Positions 33,346-45,920 of a DNA stretch of 64,000 bases are shown here, piece by piece (positions within the stretch are counted from its first letter, which is position 1; each line of letters starts with the position of its first letter). Both the position numbers and the translations under genes were made by a program. The stretch is from Icerya purchasi (lineage: Eukaryota > Arthropoda > Insecta > Hemiptera > Monophlebidae). The notes under the pieces are model-generated. The model made no database searches and was not told the origin of the DNA. It saw only the letters and a list, made by a program, of their open reading frames with translations. The stretch is taken from contig CM077115.1 of NCBI GenBank assembly GCA_039619475.1, positions 448,931,292 through 448,995,291 on the forward strand, in the 5' to 3' direction.

Positions 33346-34341
33346 TGTTTGATTCTCTACTGAAGAACATGAGTGGATTAAGTGGAAAAATTTATATGCT
33401 AACTTTTGGAATTCAGGATTACTGCGCAGTTGTGGAGAGATTTCTTGGAAGTTTAAAATAAAATTCATCCTGTCAGCTGCCTCGGGAGCTGATACAGGTA
33501 AAGAAAAATTAAGATTAGCCGGAACATTATTTGGCACCTCGGAGTTTTTAGTAACAGGACTAGATTTATTGACCGAAGTATGATTTGAAAAGAAAAGTCC
33601 GTCTGGATAATTACGGTTATTAGAAAGAAGAGGAGGAAAGTAAGATTGAGCTGGTGAAAAAGTTTTATGATTTGATGTTGGAAATTTTTTATGGAAAAAG
33701 TGAGATTTAGGACGGAAAGTAGTAAGATTTTCTTTACGGGTTATATCCGCAAAAGAAAATGCGGACGATGAGAGGTTCTCTTTTTTAAACTGGCGGGCTT
33801 CGCTGAAGGAAATGTTTTCAAACGCCATTATTTTTTTTAACTCGAGCTGTTCTTGGAAGACGGGGCGCATTGACGACTACTAGTTTCATGCTGACCTCTG
33901 CAATTAAGACATATAGGTTTCGTGAGAGGCTCGGAGCACTCGTTAGCTCGATGCGACTCACCACACTTGTCGCAACGGGGTTTACTACGACACATTTTTT
34001 CCGTGTGACCAAAACGGAAGCAGGCTCGACACTGAATGGGATTTTTTACGCTATGTTCAACTGAACATCGGAGGTGAAAGAAATGGACAAACTCGTGAAT
34101 TTTGTGTGAAAGAAATTTAATCTCGACTAAGGGAATAGACCGGAGCTCATCGTCTTTTCGCTTTTTAAGACGTCGAATAGATATAACTGGGACTGACGAT
34201 GTTATGTCTTTGCAAAAGTCCTCTTCCGAGACATCTGTCGGAATATCCCTCACAATGCCAAACGAAAATAATAGAGAGCTCGGAATGAAGGCTTTAAGTT
34301 TATGTTGTTCTAAAAAGTTACTGTCTAATAGGAATTAAAGT
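33340..34341 (-). pseudogene. I/R1-type LINE ORF1 with three CCHC knuckles, 5'-truncated
   Basis: The frame enters at about 34341 (DSNFLEQHKLKAFIPS) and runs through an RNA-binding fold (FGIVRDIPTDVSEEDFCKDI, then VEIKFLSHKIHEFVHF). Next come three zinc knuckles: CRACFRFGHTEKMC, CDKCGESHRANEC and CLNCRGQHETSSRQC (33850-34060). A stop or shift near 33840 separates it from a Ser/Asn-rich tail frame (33340-33870). Such ORF1 proteins package the LINE RNA. The N-terminal part is missing; instead an opposite-strand copy of an ORF1 N-terminus begins a few bases away. Confidence 0.85.
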
Positions 34342-34345
34342 TGGT

Positions 34346-34627
34346 TGTCTCTCCGCGTTATTGTTAATTCGAAACGCCGATTGTTATCTGTTATCTCTTA
34401 TCAGCTTACTCGGTGAGATCGTTTTAATTTATTTAACTGCGGCGTATTTATTTCATTTATCTATTTTTACGTTCGTTCGATTTTAATTTTATATTTCAGC
34501 GATTCATTTATTTCTTTTTTATTTTTATATCGTTCACGTTTTCTACATCTCCTCGTGCTGGTAAATGAGCTCGTTCAGTGGGGGCCGCCCGGCGGCCTCC
34601 GCCAAGGATGCTAAAGCCAGCTAAAGC
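34346..34627 (+). other. Probable LINE 5' UTR
   Basis: Non-coding leader before the ORF1 start at 34628. The last 60 bases are GC-rich (GGGGGCCGCCCGGCGGCC at 34582-34599), unlike the surroundings. Confidence 0.5.
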
Positions 34628-35452
34628 ATGTCGCTCAACCTAATGGAGGTTGACGTTGCTGCTAAGCGCAAACTCTCCGGTCCCCTCTCGCCGTCTTCGA
34701 CTTTACCTAGCAAGGATCTGCGGCTTTCTCAGCCTGATCTTCCTAATCTGGTTAGTTTACCAAATTCTAATAGCGTTAAAGCCATTGAAAACTGTAATAT
34801 AGATTCACATAATATTACTAATACTAATAAGAATAATAACAACCAAAGCCAAAACTCGACCTCTTCCACCTCCAATTATAATACCAACGATAATAATACT
34901 AAAAAAAAAAATAACAATAATAATAGCAATGGCAATAAAAATAACAATAACAACATTAACAACAATAATTGTAATAATAATAATAATAATAACCAAAATA
35001 GTAGTAGTAGTAACAATAATAGTACCAATACTGATAATGATAATACTACTAATAGTAATAGTAATGATAATAACAGTAATGACAATGTTAATGATAATAA
35101 TAATGACATTAATAGTAACAACAACACCAGCAATAATAATATCACTGGTAATGATAATACCGTTAATATCTCTGAAAATCTCTGCAGCGATCAGGGCATT
35201 TTTCCTCCAGACCACCCAGGTCCCTTTTCAATTCTTGTTGAAAATTCCTCCCCTGATAAGAATATTGGATACTTTCATCCGCTAGACTTGGCTAAATTAA
35301 TCAACAAAATTTCTACCTCTTTTTCAGATATTGTCCCACAGGGTAAAGGGCGTATCTCTGTTTTGTTCCCCTCTGCCTCTTCCGCTAATGAATTCCTTTC
35401 TAAGACTCCCTTCTTTAAATCCCATAATCTTAACGAATTTATCCCGCTATTG
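34628..35452 (+). pseudogene. I/R1-type LINE ORF1 N-terminus with Asn-rich tract, 3'-truncated
   Basis: It starts MSLNLMEVDVAAKRKLSG. Residues ~50-185 are an Asn/Thr/Ser-rich low-complexity tract (34800-35165). A folded piece follows: PFSILVEN, FHPLDLAKLINK, GKGRISVLFPSA, then FFKSHNLNEFIP. This last phrase aligns with NFLEQHKLKAFIP at the start of the opposite-strand ORF1 at 34341, so both belong to one family but not to one copy (about 60 percent nucleotide identity over 13 codons). It is cut at about 35452 by the start of segmental copy C, whose TTGTAA supplies the stop. Confidence 0.8.
34800..35165 (+). repeat. AAY-type low-complexity tract inside the LINE ORF1
   Basis: Irregular AAT/AAC/AGT codons, about 120 of them, giving long Asn runs while staying in frame. 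The mirror-strand Leu/Ile-rich frames here are artefacts of this composition. Confidence 0.9.
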
Positions 35453-36549
35453 TAATATTTACGACGGTTGCTCCAATTTTTTATATCTTCGGAATTTTAA
35501 GAGTGAAGAATAGTTGTATAATCTATTTTTAGGAAAACTTAATATCACAAAATGTCCGCAAAGAAGTGTGCTTTATGCATTTAGTTTGGTTTCGGATTAA
35601 AGTGGTTTAGAAACTAAAACTGTCTAAAATTCAAATAGCCAATCGTTAGGAGGAAACAGAAATGTCTCTGTCGAGCAGTTTTTATCATATTCAAAAAGAG
35701 TAAGAAAACCTATACCATTGTCAGAGTGTTGTGTTGTGATTATTGGTTTATTTTAAAAGGAAAGAATTACAATGTTTTTTTCTCTTAAGCGATTCAACAT
35801 GTTCAATTCCGATATAATTTCATTTTATAGTATTTTATTTAACTCGCCTTGTCAAATTTTGTCTGTTATTCTGTCTCGGTTATTTATAAGAATTTTTTTT
35901 TTTTTTGTAATGATGCGTGGAAAGGAACTTGACTGAAAATATTTGTTTTTAGTTAGTTATTGCATAAATATAAATTTTAGCAATTCCTATTAAAACATAC
36001 TTTATAGGAAAATACCGGACACATTTACGAACTTAAAATCAGACTTTTTTGTTTTGAATTTAGTATTATGTAAATGTAAATTATAGTTATCTTTAACTTA
36101 ACATACGGAATCCTTAGCGCATGACACATTATGCTTGACCGACCTTGTTTGTTTAGCTCTGAATTAAAAGTTTTCATGCTATCCAAAACCAATTCATTCG
36201 TAAGATCGTAGGAGCCTCAAGGCCGATTTCCCGACTATTCTAAAAGTAGAAACGATAATGCTACCACTAACTCTACGTAGATCGTATTTATCCGATAAAT
36301 TTGTATTAAAATATTGTCCATTGACATCCAATAATTTTTGGTACTTAAGTACCAAGGAATTTTAGATCTTTACATGTTTTCCTTGTCACGTTTCTCTATT
36401 TTGGCATCTAGTTTTCGTAAACTTCGTAAGTGTCATCAAATAACGAACAAATACTTCTTTCATCGCTTTAAATTTAATAAATTAGAAGGTAAAGTTCATC
36501 TATCAGAGTCTGACGGTACCAGTGGTTATTAAAATAGTCGTCCCCGATG

Positions 36550-39500
36550 CAGCGGCGTAGCGTAGGCTTTCGCCGCCTGGGGCCGACCGGAAATTTACCG
36601 CCCCCTCTATATTAATTATTAGTCACAAAAATGAGTAAAAGTCAAATAAAGCAGGTTTAACTTTTTTTATTAATTAAAAATGTATTTTGCGTGTTTTTTT
36701 CATAGCAAAATCTTTTATACAATTATCAATATCAATATGTATATCATATTCAATTGCCAGAATAGCTAAATTTGATAGCCTCAACGTGGACATAGTCGAT
36801 CTGAGATAATTTTTGATTAACTTTAGTTTAGAGAAGCTTCTCTCGTAACTGGCATTACTAATGGCAGATGTTAAAGAAATTCTCAGCATTATGACAATGT
36901 TTGGTAAGCCATCTTCAAGTTTGGACTCGATAATATATTTTAATAAACCTAGATGACGGACTTAATGGGCTCTTTTTTACAATCTGGGTCTGTTGTAGCT
37001 ACGAAAGCTCGTAAACGTATGCGCTCAAGTTGAAATTGTTCTTTATTAATGTCTTGAGGAGGTTGATGTAAGTTAAGTTCGTCCACGCTCAATATCACTA
37101 CAGGTCTTAAAAAATTATATTTTTGCGCTAGATTCTGCAGCTGTTAGAATCTTTCTCGAATTTCAGCAATTACTCCGCCTATTGAAGAAAACATTGTTCG
37201 CCTCTTTGAACGATATCGCAACACCTTTACTTCCGTCGCCAAATATATGCTTCCTCCTGATTTGTCTTGAGGGTTCAAAAGAAATTTCAAGCTTTTCACA
37301 TAAACTTTTGACATATCTTAAAGCGTCATCCATGAATTCCTCTCGCTTTTCTTCCAATGCAGTCTGTAAAGCACTTATTTTCTGAGCACATTGATGTACA
37401 TTTAGTCCCTCTGTTTGAAAATTATTTTGAGCGTCGTTTACTTCACACAGTACCGGTTGCCAGAAGCCTAAGTAACAAAAAAACGAATATGATTGCATAG
37501 CAACTAATAAGCTTCCTGCATCTGTCCGTGTGTTCAAGCTTCCTTTCATTTCCATCTGTTTTTCCAGTGCAGTTAAAGTTTCTTTGTAATGATGTCTAAT
37601 GGAATTTACAACATCCCCTCTAGCGCTCCAACGTGTGTCCTGAACCCTCTTCAAACTTTTTCTTGTGGCTGAAAGAAGAACTTCCCACCGATGTGTCGAC
37701 GTAGAAAAAAAAGCGTAGCAGCGTTCTTAACGTACCAAAGAAAGTCATCGAATTTACCTCCTCTGAAGCTGCATGTAGGCAAACTAGGTTTAGTGAATGG
37801 TTTGAGCAAGGAACAAATTCGGCATTGGGATTGATATCCTTTATCCGTTGTTGCACACCTGTGTGGCATCCAGCCATCGTGGCAGCATTATCGTAAGCTT
37901 GCCCTCTACAGTTCATGATGTCGAGCCCATCAGCCTTAAGTTTGCTTACTATCGTGTCACTTATACCTTCCGCAGTTTTGGTTTTCGTTTCGATGGAATC
38001 TATAAAAGATTCCTCTACTCTAACCTCCTGGTTTTCAATTATCACATATCGTAATACTTGGCTTGTTTGATCTTTGTGGGAAATATCCGGAGTTCTGTCA
38101 AAGATCACGGAATAATATTTAGCCTTTTGGACACGAGCTATAATTACTTGTCGTACTTTTTTTCCTAAAATTTCTATGAACTCATTTTGAATTTGAGGTG
38201 ACATATAAGTGAGAGAAATGTTTTGGCCTATTTTTATCCTTACTAAATGCTCTCTGAGGATCGTACTTTGCTAGAAGATGCACCAATTCTAAAAAGTTTC
38301 CTCTGTTAGTACTTATGTCATCTTCCCTGTGGCCACATAATGCCAAATATTGTTTTGCCAGAAATTGTATAATATCAAACATCCTTGTCAGAATTTCATG
38401 CCATTTTTTGGTTTCCTTTGCCAATATTTCTTGTTCCTTTTTATCAATTGTTTGTTCTTTTCGAAGCCTCTTTTCCAACTCCTTCCATTTGCAAAATTTT
38501 CCGTTATGTTGAGCACTTACATTTGATGGATTGGCATTTTCAAATAAACGACAACAGAAGCAAAACAATGAAGCTTTCGAAGGAGAATATGCCATCCAAG
38601 AGCGTAAAACTTTTTCGCCGTTTGGCAATATCCGGTAAAACCAATCTCTAGTCAACCGTCTCCTCGATAATACTTTTGATGTTGTAGAGTCCACGTCTGA
38701 CTGAACCGTGGGTGATACTGTTGGCTCTTCAGAGAAATCTGTATTCATGTGTTGAACAATTTCAGGACCTCTCTGTATCAATAGCAACCTTATGTTTGAA
38801 TCTATACTTTCAGGCCATTTCCCAATGTCGCTGAAATCAATATTTTGTTTGGGTGTCGGAATTTCAGCAATCACAGCAGAACTATTTGAATCTGACAAAT
38901 TCGTACTATCAATCAAAGGTTGCAAGTCGTCAATATCGGCTATTTGTTCTATTTGAGCTACTTCTTGGGTTCGAACCACACTAATCTCTGAAGAGCTCGC
39001 ACTTGAAGTTCCTGGCGTAAACTCTGGCGTCTCCGAAAGTTTCACAAACTTCAATATAGCTCCTTCATTCTTCTTGATATTCTCCTCCTTTTCTTTCTTC
39101 TTATTCCGATAATATGCTCCACTTTCTTTTGTCCTTTTCATATTTAGTTAGAGATGTGCTATAAAAGAGAAAAAAAAAAAATTGTTTATATATATATAAA
39201 AAAAAAACAATTTTATGGCAAACTTTTACTGTCGATGTATTGCACATGTATCATAATGAGTTTTTTTACTATTTTTTTTTTTGAAGGGGCCCCTTATTCA
39301 AGATTAGTCCCGTGCCCTGTAAATCCTCAATCCGCCTGTGGTTTGAATATGTTAGATGTAACATGACTCGAAAATATCACATAACCTTAAAAAATGTTTG
39401 ATTTCAGTTTATAGCAGAATGTTAAGCAATAAGAATACTATCGATTTTTACAACATGATCATTGGAAATATAAACAAAATACGTAAAATATAATTCTAAG

Positions 39501-41098
39501 CCTTCAGAATGTGCTGCAACTTAAAAGTAAAACAAAAAAAATCGTAAGCAATACCTAATCATTAAAATTGCAGCATTTGTTTTCGTTTTTGTGTACAAAA
39601 ATACTTTTAATTTCACTTAATAGCAATCTTATAATTCCTAGTCGCCATAGTCGGTTCTAAAATAGAAAACTTTTATCACATCATAAAGAAAAGATTAAAG
39701 CGCAAGCACTTAAAGCAAATAGTTTTCACTCCTAATACATAAAAACCCACCTGTTTATGGTTTTTGCAAAAATATTCTAATTAAATCGTCTCGAAACCAG
39801 TAAATGCAGCTTGGTAAAGCTAGACGGCTGTGTTCCAGTTCTAACGCATAAGCTTGTGCGATAGAGATGCAATTTGTATAGAATTAGGTTAATGTTTCTA
39901 AAATGGCGTCGAATTGGGATCATCGTCACATAGAAGCCATGTTTGACAATGTTACAAATTGTTATTTATTGTTCATTTTTGTACATAAAAACTACTATAC
40001 ATATTGGAAAATGAATAGTTACAACTTGTATAATATTTGACCAACTATTTTTGTGCATTTGTGCAGAAATATCACCTTTACAAATAAAATTTGACAAGGA
40101 AGCACTTACTTATCTATTTAAATAAATTTAATTGAACTTAATTACTTACCTATTAGGCGAACGAAAGGAAAATGAAGAACAGTGAGAGATGAAATAGTAA
40201 CAATTTTTATAATATCTACACAAGAAAAACTTCGGTACTTTACACCCGTTAAATTCTATAATTTTAGATGAAATAAGTTTGTATGTAAAATAAAATCTCG
40301 TAATCAAACACGTGGTATCGTAAATCTAACTTCAGTTTATTACACTCGTCATCTCGTCGATTTTCTCGAAGCACTGCCGGTCTTTATAAAATCATGTCTC
40401 TCACGACTATCTCTAACCGAATACCGAGTACACTTCTAACAATTGATAAAAAATAGCGCCATCGATGTTTCTAGAAAAATCTTAATGTTATTCAGAGCGG
40501 CGATTACTCTGCCTGTCTGCACTCTACGCATCAAAATCACGAACAGTGTCATAAAAAACATTTTTTTTTTTTTCTAGCAGCTCAACGATGATGATCGGTT
40601 CCTTTCAACGAAACTGTTCTTGCGCACTTTCTCTCTCTCCCATCCATATATATTCTCCGTCACTCATCTCATCACTGATTGTAAATTGTCGCCGCGTACT
40701 TAATTTACACACGCTTATGCAATTACAGAGCCTCCCCCCGCATATACAGTCACAATACGTTTATCTGATATTATTCACTATAATGCCGAAAACAAATCAT
40801 AGATCGCGTCCCCTAAAACGCTTAGAATTTTTCGTTTCCGGAGAAATTTAGGGATAAAGAAATTATACGCACTCTTACATATATAGAAATTCAATGTTGT
40901 GTAAAAATTTCAAGTCAATCCATCCACTACTTTTCAGGTTTTGCGGCCATAAACATAAGCCGTTTCATTTTTATGTATAGATGCATATATCGATTTTTTT
41001 TTGATTTTTGAATTAAAAAATCACAGTGCTCGCCGCCGCCCCTTTTCGTATGCCGCCCGGGGCCATGGCCCCTCGGCACCCCTCACGCTACGCCACTG
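36550..41098 (-). mobile_element. hAT element, 4.55 kb, with ZMYM-like transposase; only in copy C
   Basis: The ends are CAGCGGCGTAGCGTAGGC and, reversed, CAGTGGCGTAGCGTGAGGG. A perfect 8 bp target duplication CCCCGATG lies at 36542-36549 and 41099-41106. Copy B has the empty site at 22654. The transposase is on the minus strand (36674-39141). The 39150-41098 part is non-coding leader: a T run at 40561-40573 and phrases near 40860-40980 (AATCCATCCACTACTTTTC) suggest one more old insertion. GCC-rich ends contrast with the AT-rich body. Confidence 0.93.
36674..39141 (-). pseudogene. hAT transposase (ZMYM/TTF-type), frameshifted
   Basis: The start is at 39141 (MKRTKESGAYYRNKKKEKEE). The N-terminal frame (to 38182) holds a TTF-type zinc-finger region, WFYRILPNGEKVLRSW with LFCFCCRLF. 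After a shift at about 38195 the catalytic core follows in 37620-38204: SVIFDRTPDISHKDQ with the first Asp, CRGQAYDNAATMAG with the second, and CSNHSLNLVC. The insertion domain follows after further shifts near 37680-37750 (QDTRWSARGDVV, 37163-37654). The C-terminal dimerisation domain is at 36674-36889 (SNASYERSFSKLKLIKNYLRS). At least three frame breaks make it inactive, but most motifs are still readable, so it died recently. Confidence 0.9.
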
Positions 41099-41461
41099 CC
41101 CCGATGAATAATACCTTTAATAATATTCTTCAGAGTAAATTACCTAATTATCTTTACATGTACTCCGAGGAGTCAAAAAGACAAAGGGGTGGTGAGCCCT
41201 GACTAGATGTCATTAAAATGTGTCTCCTGCTTCGTTTGGCTTTAGTTTATACAGCAGAATGTACAGTAGCAGCACGAGCTTTAATATTTACAGTAATTTT
41301 AAATAACATTAAAATATATTTTGATTTTGTCAGACTCTGAAAGCTGTTTAATGTCTCCCTCAAAAATGGCATTCAATTATAAATTAAATGATATATTTTC
41401 TTCAGTTAAATCACCCATTCCATATTTGAAAACCTCTGTTTTTTTAGTCTATTTTGTATAG

Positions 41462-41653
41462 ATCCCATCCCATGTGGAGATATATGGAAACAAGGCTGAA
41501 GACAATTGTTCGAAGAATGCGGCTGACAATTGTAGGATACCACGGCACATTTTGTCTGAAGATTTATTAAATATAATTAAATTAATGCTTAAAGAATATT
41601 GGGAAGCTATGTGGGATAATCTATTCCTTAGTAGGCACTATAAAAACATGTAA
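41462..41653 (+). pseudogene. Decayed LINE RNase H end (copy C)
   Basis: Same scrap as 23014-23205, with a few base differences. It shares the substituted catalytic positions, so the decay predates the duplication. Confidence 0.65.
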
Positions 41654-42168
41654 ACAAATATTGCCTGTTCAACCCTGTTCATATTATATAACTTGCACTT
41701 TCGATTTCCGTTAACAGTTATTATTACTAAATATTCCGTGTCAATATAATATTAACTACATCTTCAAATTAGCGATTATCTATTACGCAATCCATAATTT
41801 TATACATAATAGTAGGATACTGGTATAGTTTTGGTATAAGAGACAATTGATTTACTGATGATAATTAGAAACGGTATACGATGTCATCCAACAAATTTAA
41901 AGTTCATAAGTATTAAAAATACTAGTTTCGTAAAAAGAGTACACTTTAATTATCATGCTTCTTAAAAGTCTTTTTGAAAACTTAAAATTCTACAAAAAAA
42001 TCGAAATACGGTTGCTATTCCTTTCCATCATGGGCGCCCGTAAATGATGACCGTCGCCCCCTCCCACGAAAATTTGAAAGAAACCCCGGAAAATCGTTAA
42101 AAAATAAGACTAGTTCCATTTGGTGATGAAATCTTTACCGTTCAAAAATTTGACCGCACCATTTTTTT

Positions 42169-44448
42169 AGGATTCCGTGCACATGTAATGTCAAAAATAT
42201 CAAATAAAAAAATCAATAATTCACGAACGGCTTGACTTATAAAATTCAAATTTAGAACATATATTACAATTAAAATTCTCTTTAAATCGATCTATAATTT
42301 AAAGATGACCGATTACACTGGGCAGCAGAAAACTCAAGAAACCGTCAAGAATATATAATATGGTACATAAAACGACCTAAAAAATCACTTAAAAAATCAT
42401 AACTCGTCACCCGATAAACCTATAAAGCCGAAATTTAAAATATGAACTAAAATGCAGGAGTCCCTTCAAAAAATTAAAAAACTACGGTAAAAAAGTTATG
42501 TTAAGTTGCCGAAAATTCAAAAAAACGCAAAAAATTACGTGTCCCACCACTACAGCCACGAGTATTATAGCTGAAAGTTTTGAACACGGTTAAAAATATG
42601 CGTATCCCCATACATTTCTCTAGTTCGGAACATCCAGTTTTCCAGCTTTACAATTAGACCCTCTTGGCGCCGGAAGTTCGAAATTTTGGGAATTTTTTTT
42701 TTTTTTTTTCAAACATGTGATATATTAAGATTGCCATTTGTCGGGAACGAAACCGTATTTCATTTCCTTAACAAAACTTTCAAAGTTGTCGTAAAGCTCA
42801 AAAAAGCGCGAAAATTGCCGTGTTCCCTAGCGCTGCGAGTATTACAGTTCAAAATTTTAAACACTGTTAAAAATATGGGCGTCCATGTTTATTTCTTTAC
42901 TTTGGAACATCGACGTTTCAAAATTTAAAATCAAACTCTTAAGCGCCGAAAGCTCACAAATTTCAAAAATAATGGTTTTTTTTTCGGTCATGTGATATAT
43001 CGATGGAAAGATCGTTATTTGTGGAGAACGGAACCATAAGTTATTTCCTTATCGAAACTTTCTAACCTTGGTGTTCCAAACTCGAGAAATATACGTCGAA
43101 GCGCATATGTTTAACCGTGTTCAAAATTTCTAGCTGCAATACTCGCATCGCTGGAGGGGAGGGACTGTTTGAACTTTTTGGAAACTTTAAAAGTTTCGAA
43201 ATACGGTTCGGAATTATGTTTAGAGGCTCCCCTTGAGGCGAGGCATTTTTTGTATATCTTCTGGTTTTACTTGCTGACTTGGGGGAAGATATATGGCACA
43301 GACTGAAGGTAGAGCTGGCGTACGAATTTGGACTGCTACTGATTGAATATCTCATGCTAATATTATCTGTTGAAAATTAATATCCGCACGAACGGCTAAT
43401 ATTACTCCCCCATGCGCACAACCAGCAAGCCCCGGATTTGATTCGAGAACTTTATAGTCTTTTAGTTTTAAATGTTGGTTTTGTTTTAAGTGGGTTTCTT
43501 GAACGCACGGAATAAACGGGTTTGTTAATCGGTGTTATTTTTCTTTTGGCTTTATCGGAATACGAAACTGCAGCGGTTTTTAGAATTTGGTTCGGATTGT
43601 TATAATTTTCGTAAGTAGTGTTAGTACGAGGGCTAAGAAACGGAATGGGATCGCAGGTTTCGGTTTGGTTATTTTCATTACGGCTTGTGTTAGTGTTGTT
43701 GTGAACTGTAATAAAAGGAACGGACTCAGCGCATCATTGTTTAGGCGGTACGTCCGCCTGATGAAAAACAGATTCAAATAGTATTTCGATTTGTTAAACA
43801 ATTTAACCCACTATGCTAATAAATAAATTTAAATATATGTTTAATGATGGTCTAACGTATTGAGAGAGTCGAAAGAAAAAACCGAATTGTTAAAAAATCA
43901 TCTCAGTAAAACGACAGTCTTTGTCACATCGCGGAAGTATATCGCCTTTTTTTGGTAAAGTAACCAGTTTGTCTCGCAGCCGAAAGAAGTTTGATCCAAC
44001 AAGGTGCTAGTAACGAAATCGCCTCGAAATTCGGTTTTCAAATTAGTGACGTTTACAAAATTCGTAAACTATAATTTCGATTACCGTGTCTCCCCCTCTT
44101 GTGTACCGAGAATCCAGGACCTAATCAACAACATACACTAACCTGCCAGCGGAGAATACCAACATTCTAGCATCCGCAGTAGAGTGATACGTAGCATTTA
44201 TATTATTTCCAATTAATCATTTTTGCTTGTTTTCGTTTATATATTTATTAAATGTCTTTAACGGTCGGCTATTCAAGAAAGATAGGTGTAGAGAATAATG
44301 AAATTATATATTTAAAAAAATCATAAAACCTTAATATTAGTACTATTAAATCTAAACCAATAATTTAAAAAAATAAATAAAAATTAAATAAATAAAAAAA
44401 GGATTTAATAAATTTTTCTTCATAACCATTACATTGCACCCCAAATTA
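42169..44448 (+). repeat. Rep-alpha in copy C, left of the second hAT
   Basis: It starts AGGATTCCGTGCACATG. The ~265 bp monomers are at 42480-43060; unlike copy B, the 80 bp around GGCGCCGGAAGTTCG is present. The tract resumes after the hAT at 45929, and the inverted end motif ACATACGGAATCTT is at 46073-46086. Confidence 0.7.
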
Positions 44449-44456
44449 GTCTAAGC

Positions 44457-45920
44457 CAGGAGTTCCCAACCAGGGGGGCATAGAGAGATGTCAAGGGAGG
44501 CGTGAAAGAAAAATTAATTTAGCGCGTAAATTAAACATCGGACGAAGAGTGTTCAATAAATAATGTGACATGCCTTCGAAAATTACCTTTTAGGCATCTA
44601 AAAATTTTCACAAATAATCAACAAAGTAAAATTATCACAATTTTTTGCATTAGTTGCGATGAATCCACCGACATCGTTAATTGTGCACAGTTAATAGTTT
44701 TTGTTCATTATGTCAGTGAAGATCACATTGAAGAAGAGATTTTGTACTCCCAATCTTTGACAGCAGGCACTAAATCTGAAGATATATTTAATCAAAAAAA
44801 ATGATTTGGATTGGAATAAACTCATTGGACTTTCGTAAACATCAAGAGGAGCGCTTTGAACAGTCGATTATTTAGTTTACTTTGCAATGATCTTGATTCT
44901 GATCACAGAGTCCTTCTATTTCACACAGAAGTACGCTGGTTGTCTAAGGGCAATATGTTGGCTCGCTTTTATGAATTGAAAGAAGAGGTCATCCTCTTTC
45001 TTGAGTTCAAAGAAAAAAAGAGATTTTTTGCAAATATTCAACAATGAACAATTTCAATGGAGGTTGACCTATTTAACTGATATATTTGATGCCTTTAATC
45101 AGCTAAACCTGAAGCTTCAAGGCAGAAACGGCACTGTAATAAGTAACTATGATCATATCCAAGGGTTCATATATAAGCTTCAACTTTGGAATCAAAAGAT
45201 ATCTGCTGAAAATGTAATAATATCTTTTTCTCGACTATTCAAAGCAATTAAAAATAAAAAACTGGACGAAGATTTCAAAGTTGAAATATAAACTCATTTG
45301 CAAGCGCTGGAAAACGAATTTCACCGATACTATCAAGACATTAATTCAGAGTCACCAATATGTCACATGACCAGAAACTCGTTTGTTGTTGATGTCTTAT
45401 AATTACCAGAACAAGTTCAGAAAGAATTTCTAGAAATGAAGGTTGATTCGACAACGAAAGATGACCTTCATCTCTTGACATTGGAGAAATTTTGGATCAA
45501 ACGATTTCTTGTTAATTCCAAAGTTGCCTCTCTTGCTTTGTGAATACTTGTTCCTTTTTCTTCGACTTACTTATGTGAGACAGGGGTTTCAGCTCTGGTT
45601 TTAATTAAAACTAAGCAGCGAAATCGTCTTGCCATTGATAGCCATCTGACGATAGCTCTAACAGAAACTGAACCTAGAATCAACCAACTGGTGCAGAACA
45701 TGCAAGCTCAAGTATCTCATTAGCACTTTAATTATAATAAATTATTTCGATAAAAACGTTTTACATTTGGTTAAAGTTTATTTTCTACAACTTAGAATTA
45801 AAATAAATGTCATTAAAACAATGTGCGTTTTTTTTTTTTTTTATGAAAAAATTAAGGGGGGCATAAAAATTTTATTTATAATTTGGGGAGGCTCGATGAA
45901 AAAAAGGTTGGGGAACTCTG
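44457..45920 (+). mobile_element. hAT element, 1.46 kb, internally deleted; only in copy C
   Basis: The ends are CAGGAGTTCCCAACC and, reversed, CAGAGTTCCCCAACC. The perfect 8 bp target duplication GTCTAAGC is at 44449-44456 and 45921-45928. Copy B has one GTCCAAGT at the corresponding place (about 27323). It carries a shortened transposase. Confidence 0.93.
44565..45723 (+). pseudogene. hAT transposase (ZBED5/SCAND3-like) with internal deletion
   Basis: Readable parts: ISCDESTDIVNCAQLIVFV with the first catalytic Asp (44640-44710), then an abrupt join at about 44810-44850 to NSRLFSLLCNDL and LLFHTEVRWLSKGNMLARFYEL (44856-45047). The linker region follows after a shift (45001-45291). Last is the dimerisation end, TYLCETGVSALVLIKTKQRNRL (45565-45640), in another frame. 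The stretch that should hold the second catalytic Asp is missing at the join. Several stops. The family uses this protein for cut-and-paste transposition; vertebrate ZBED5 and SCAND3 are domesticated relatives. Confidence 0.88.

Noticed and set aside
32909..33370. Phe/Leu-rich 153-codon minus frame resembling a membrane protein
   Set aside because: It arises from a purine-only simple-sequence tract between LINE ORF1 and ORF2.
34805..35215. Long Ile/Val- and Leu-rich open frames on the minus strand that look like membrane segments
   Set aside because: They are the mirror of the AAT/AAC tract in the LINE ORF1; the composition alone keeps them open.
31293..35452. Simple twin-priming insertion of one LINE RNA
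   Set aside because: The overlapping ORF1 codons of the two halves differ too much to come from one RNA, and there is no poly-A tail at the minus-strand 3' break.
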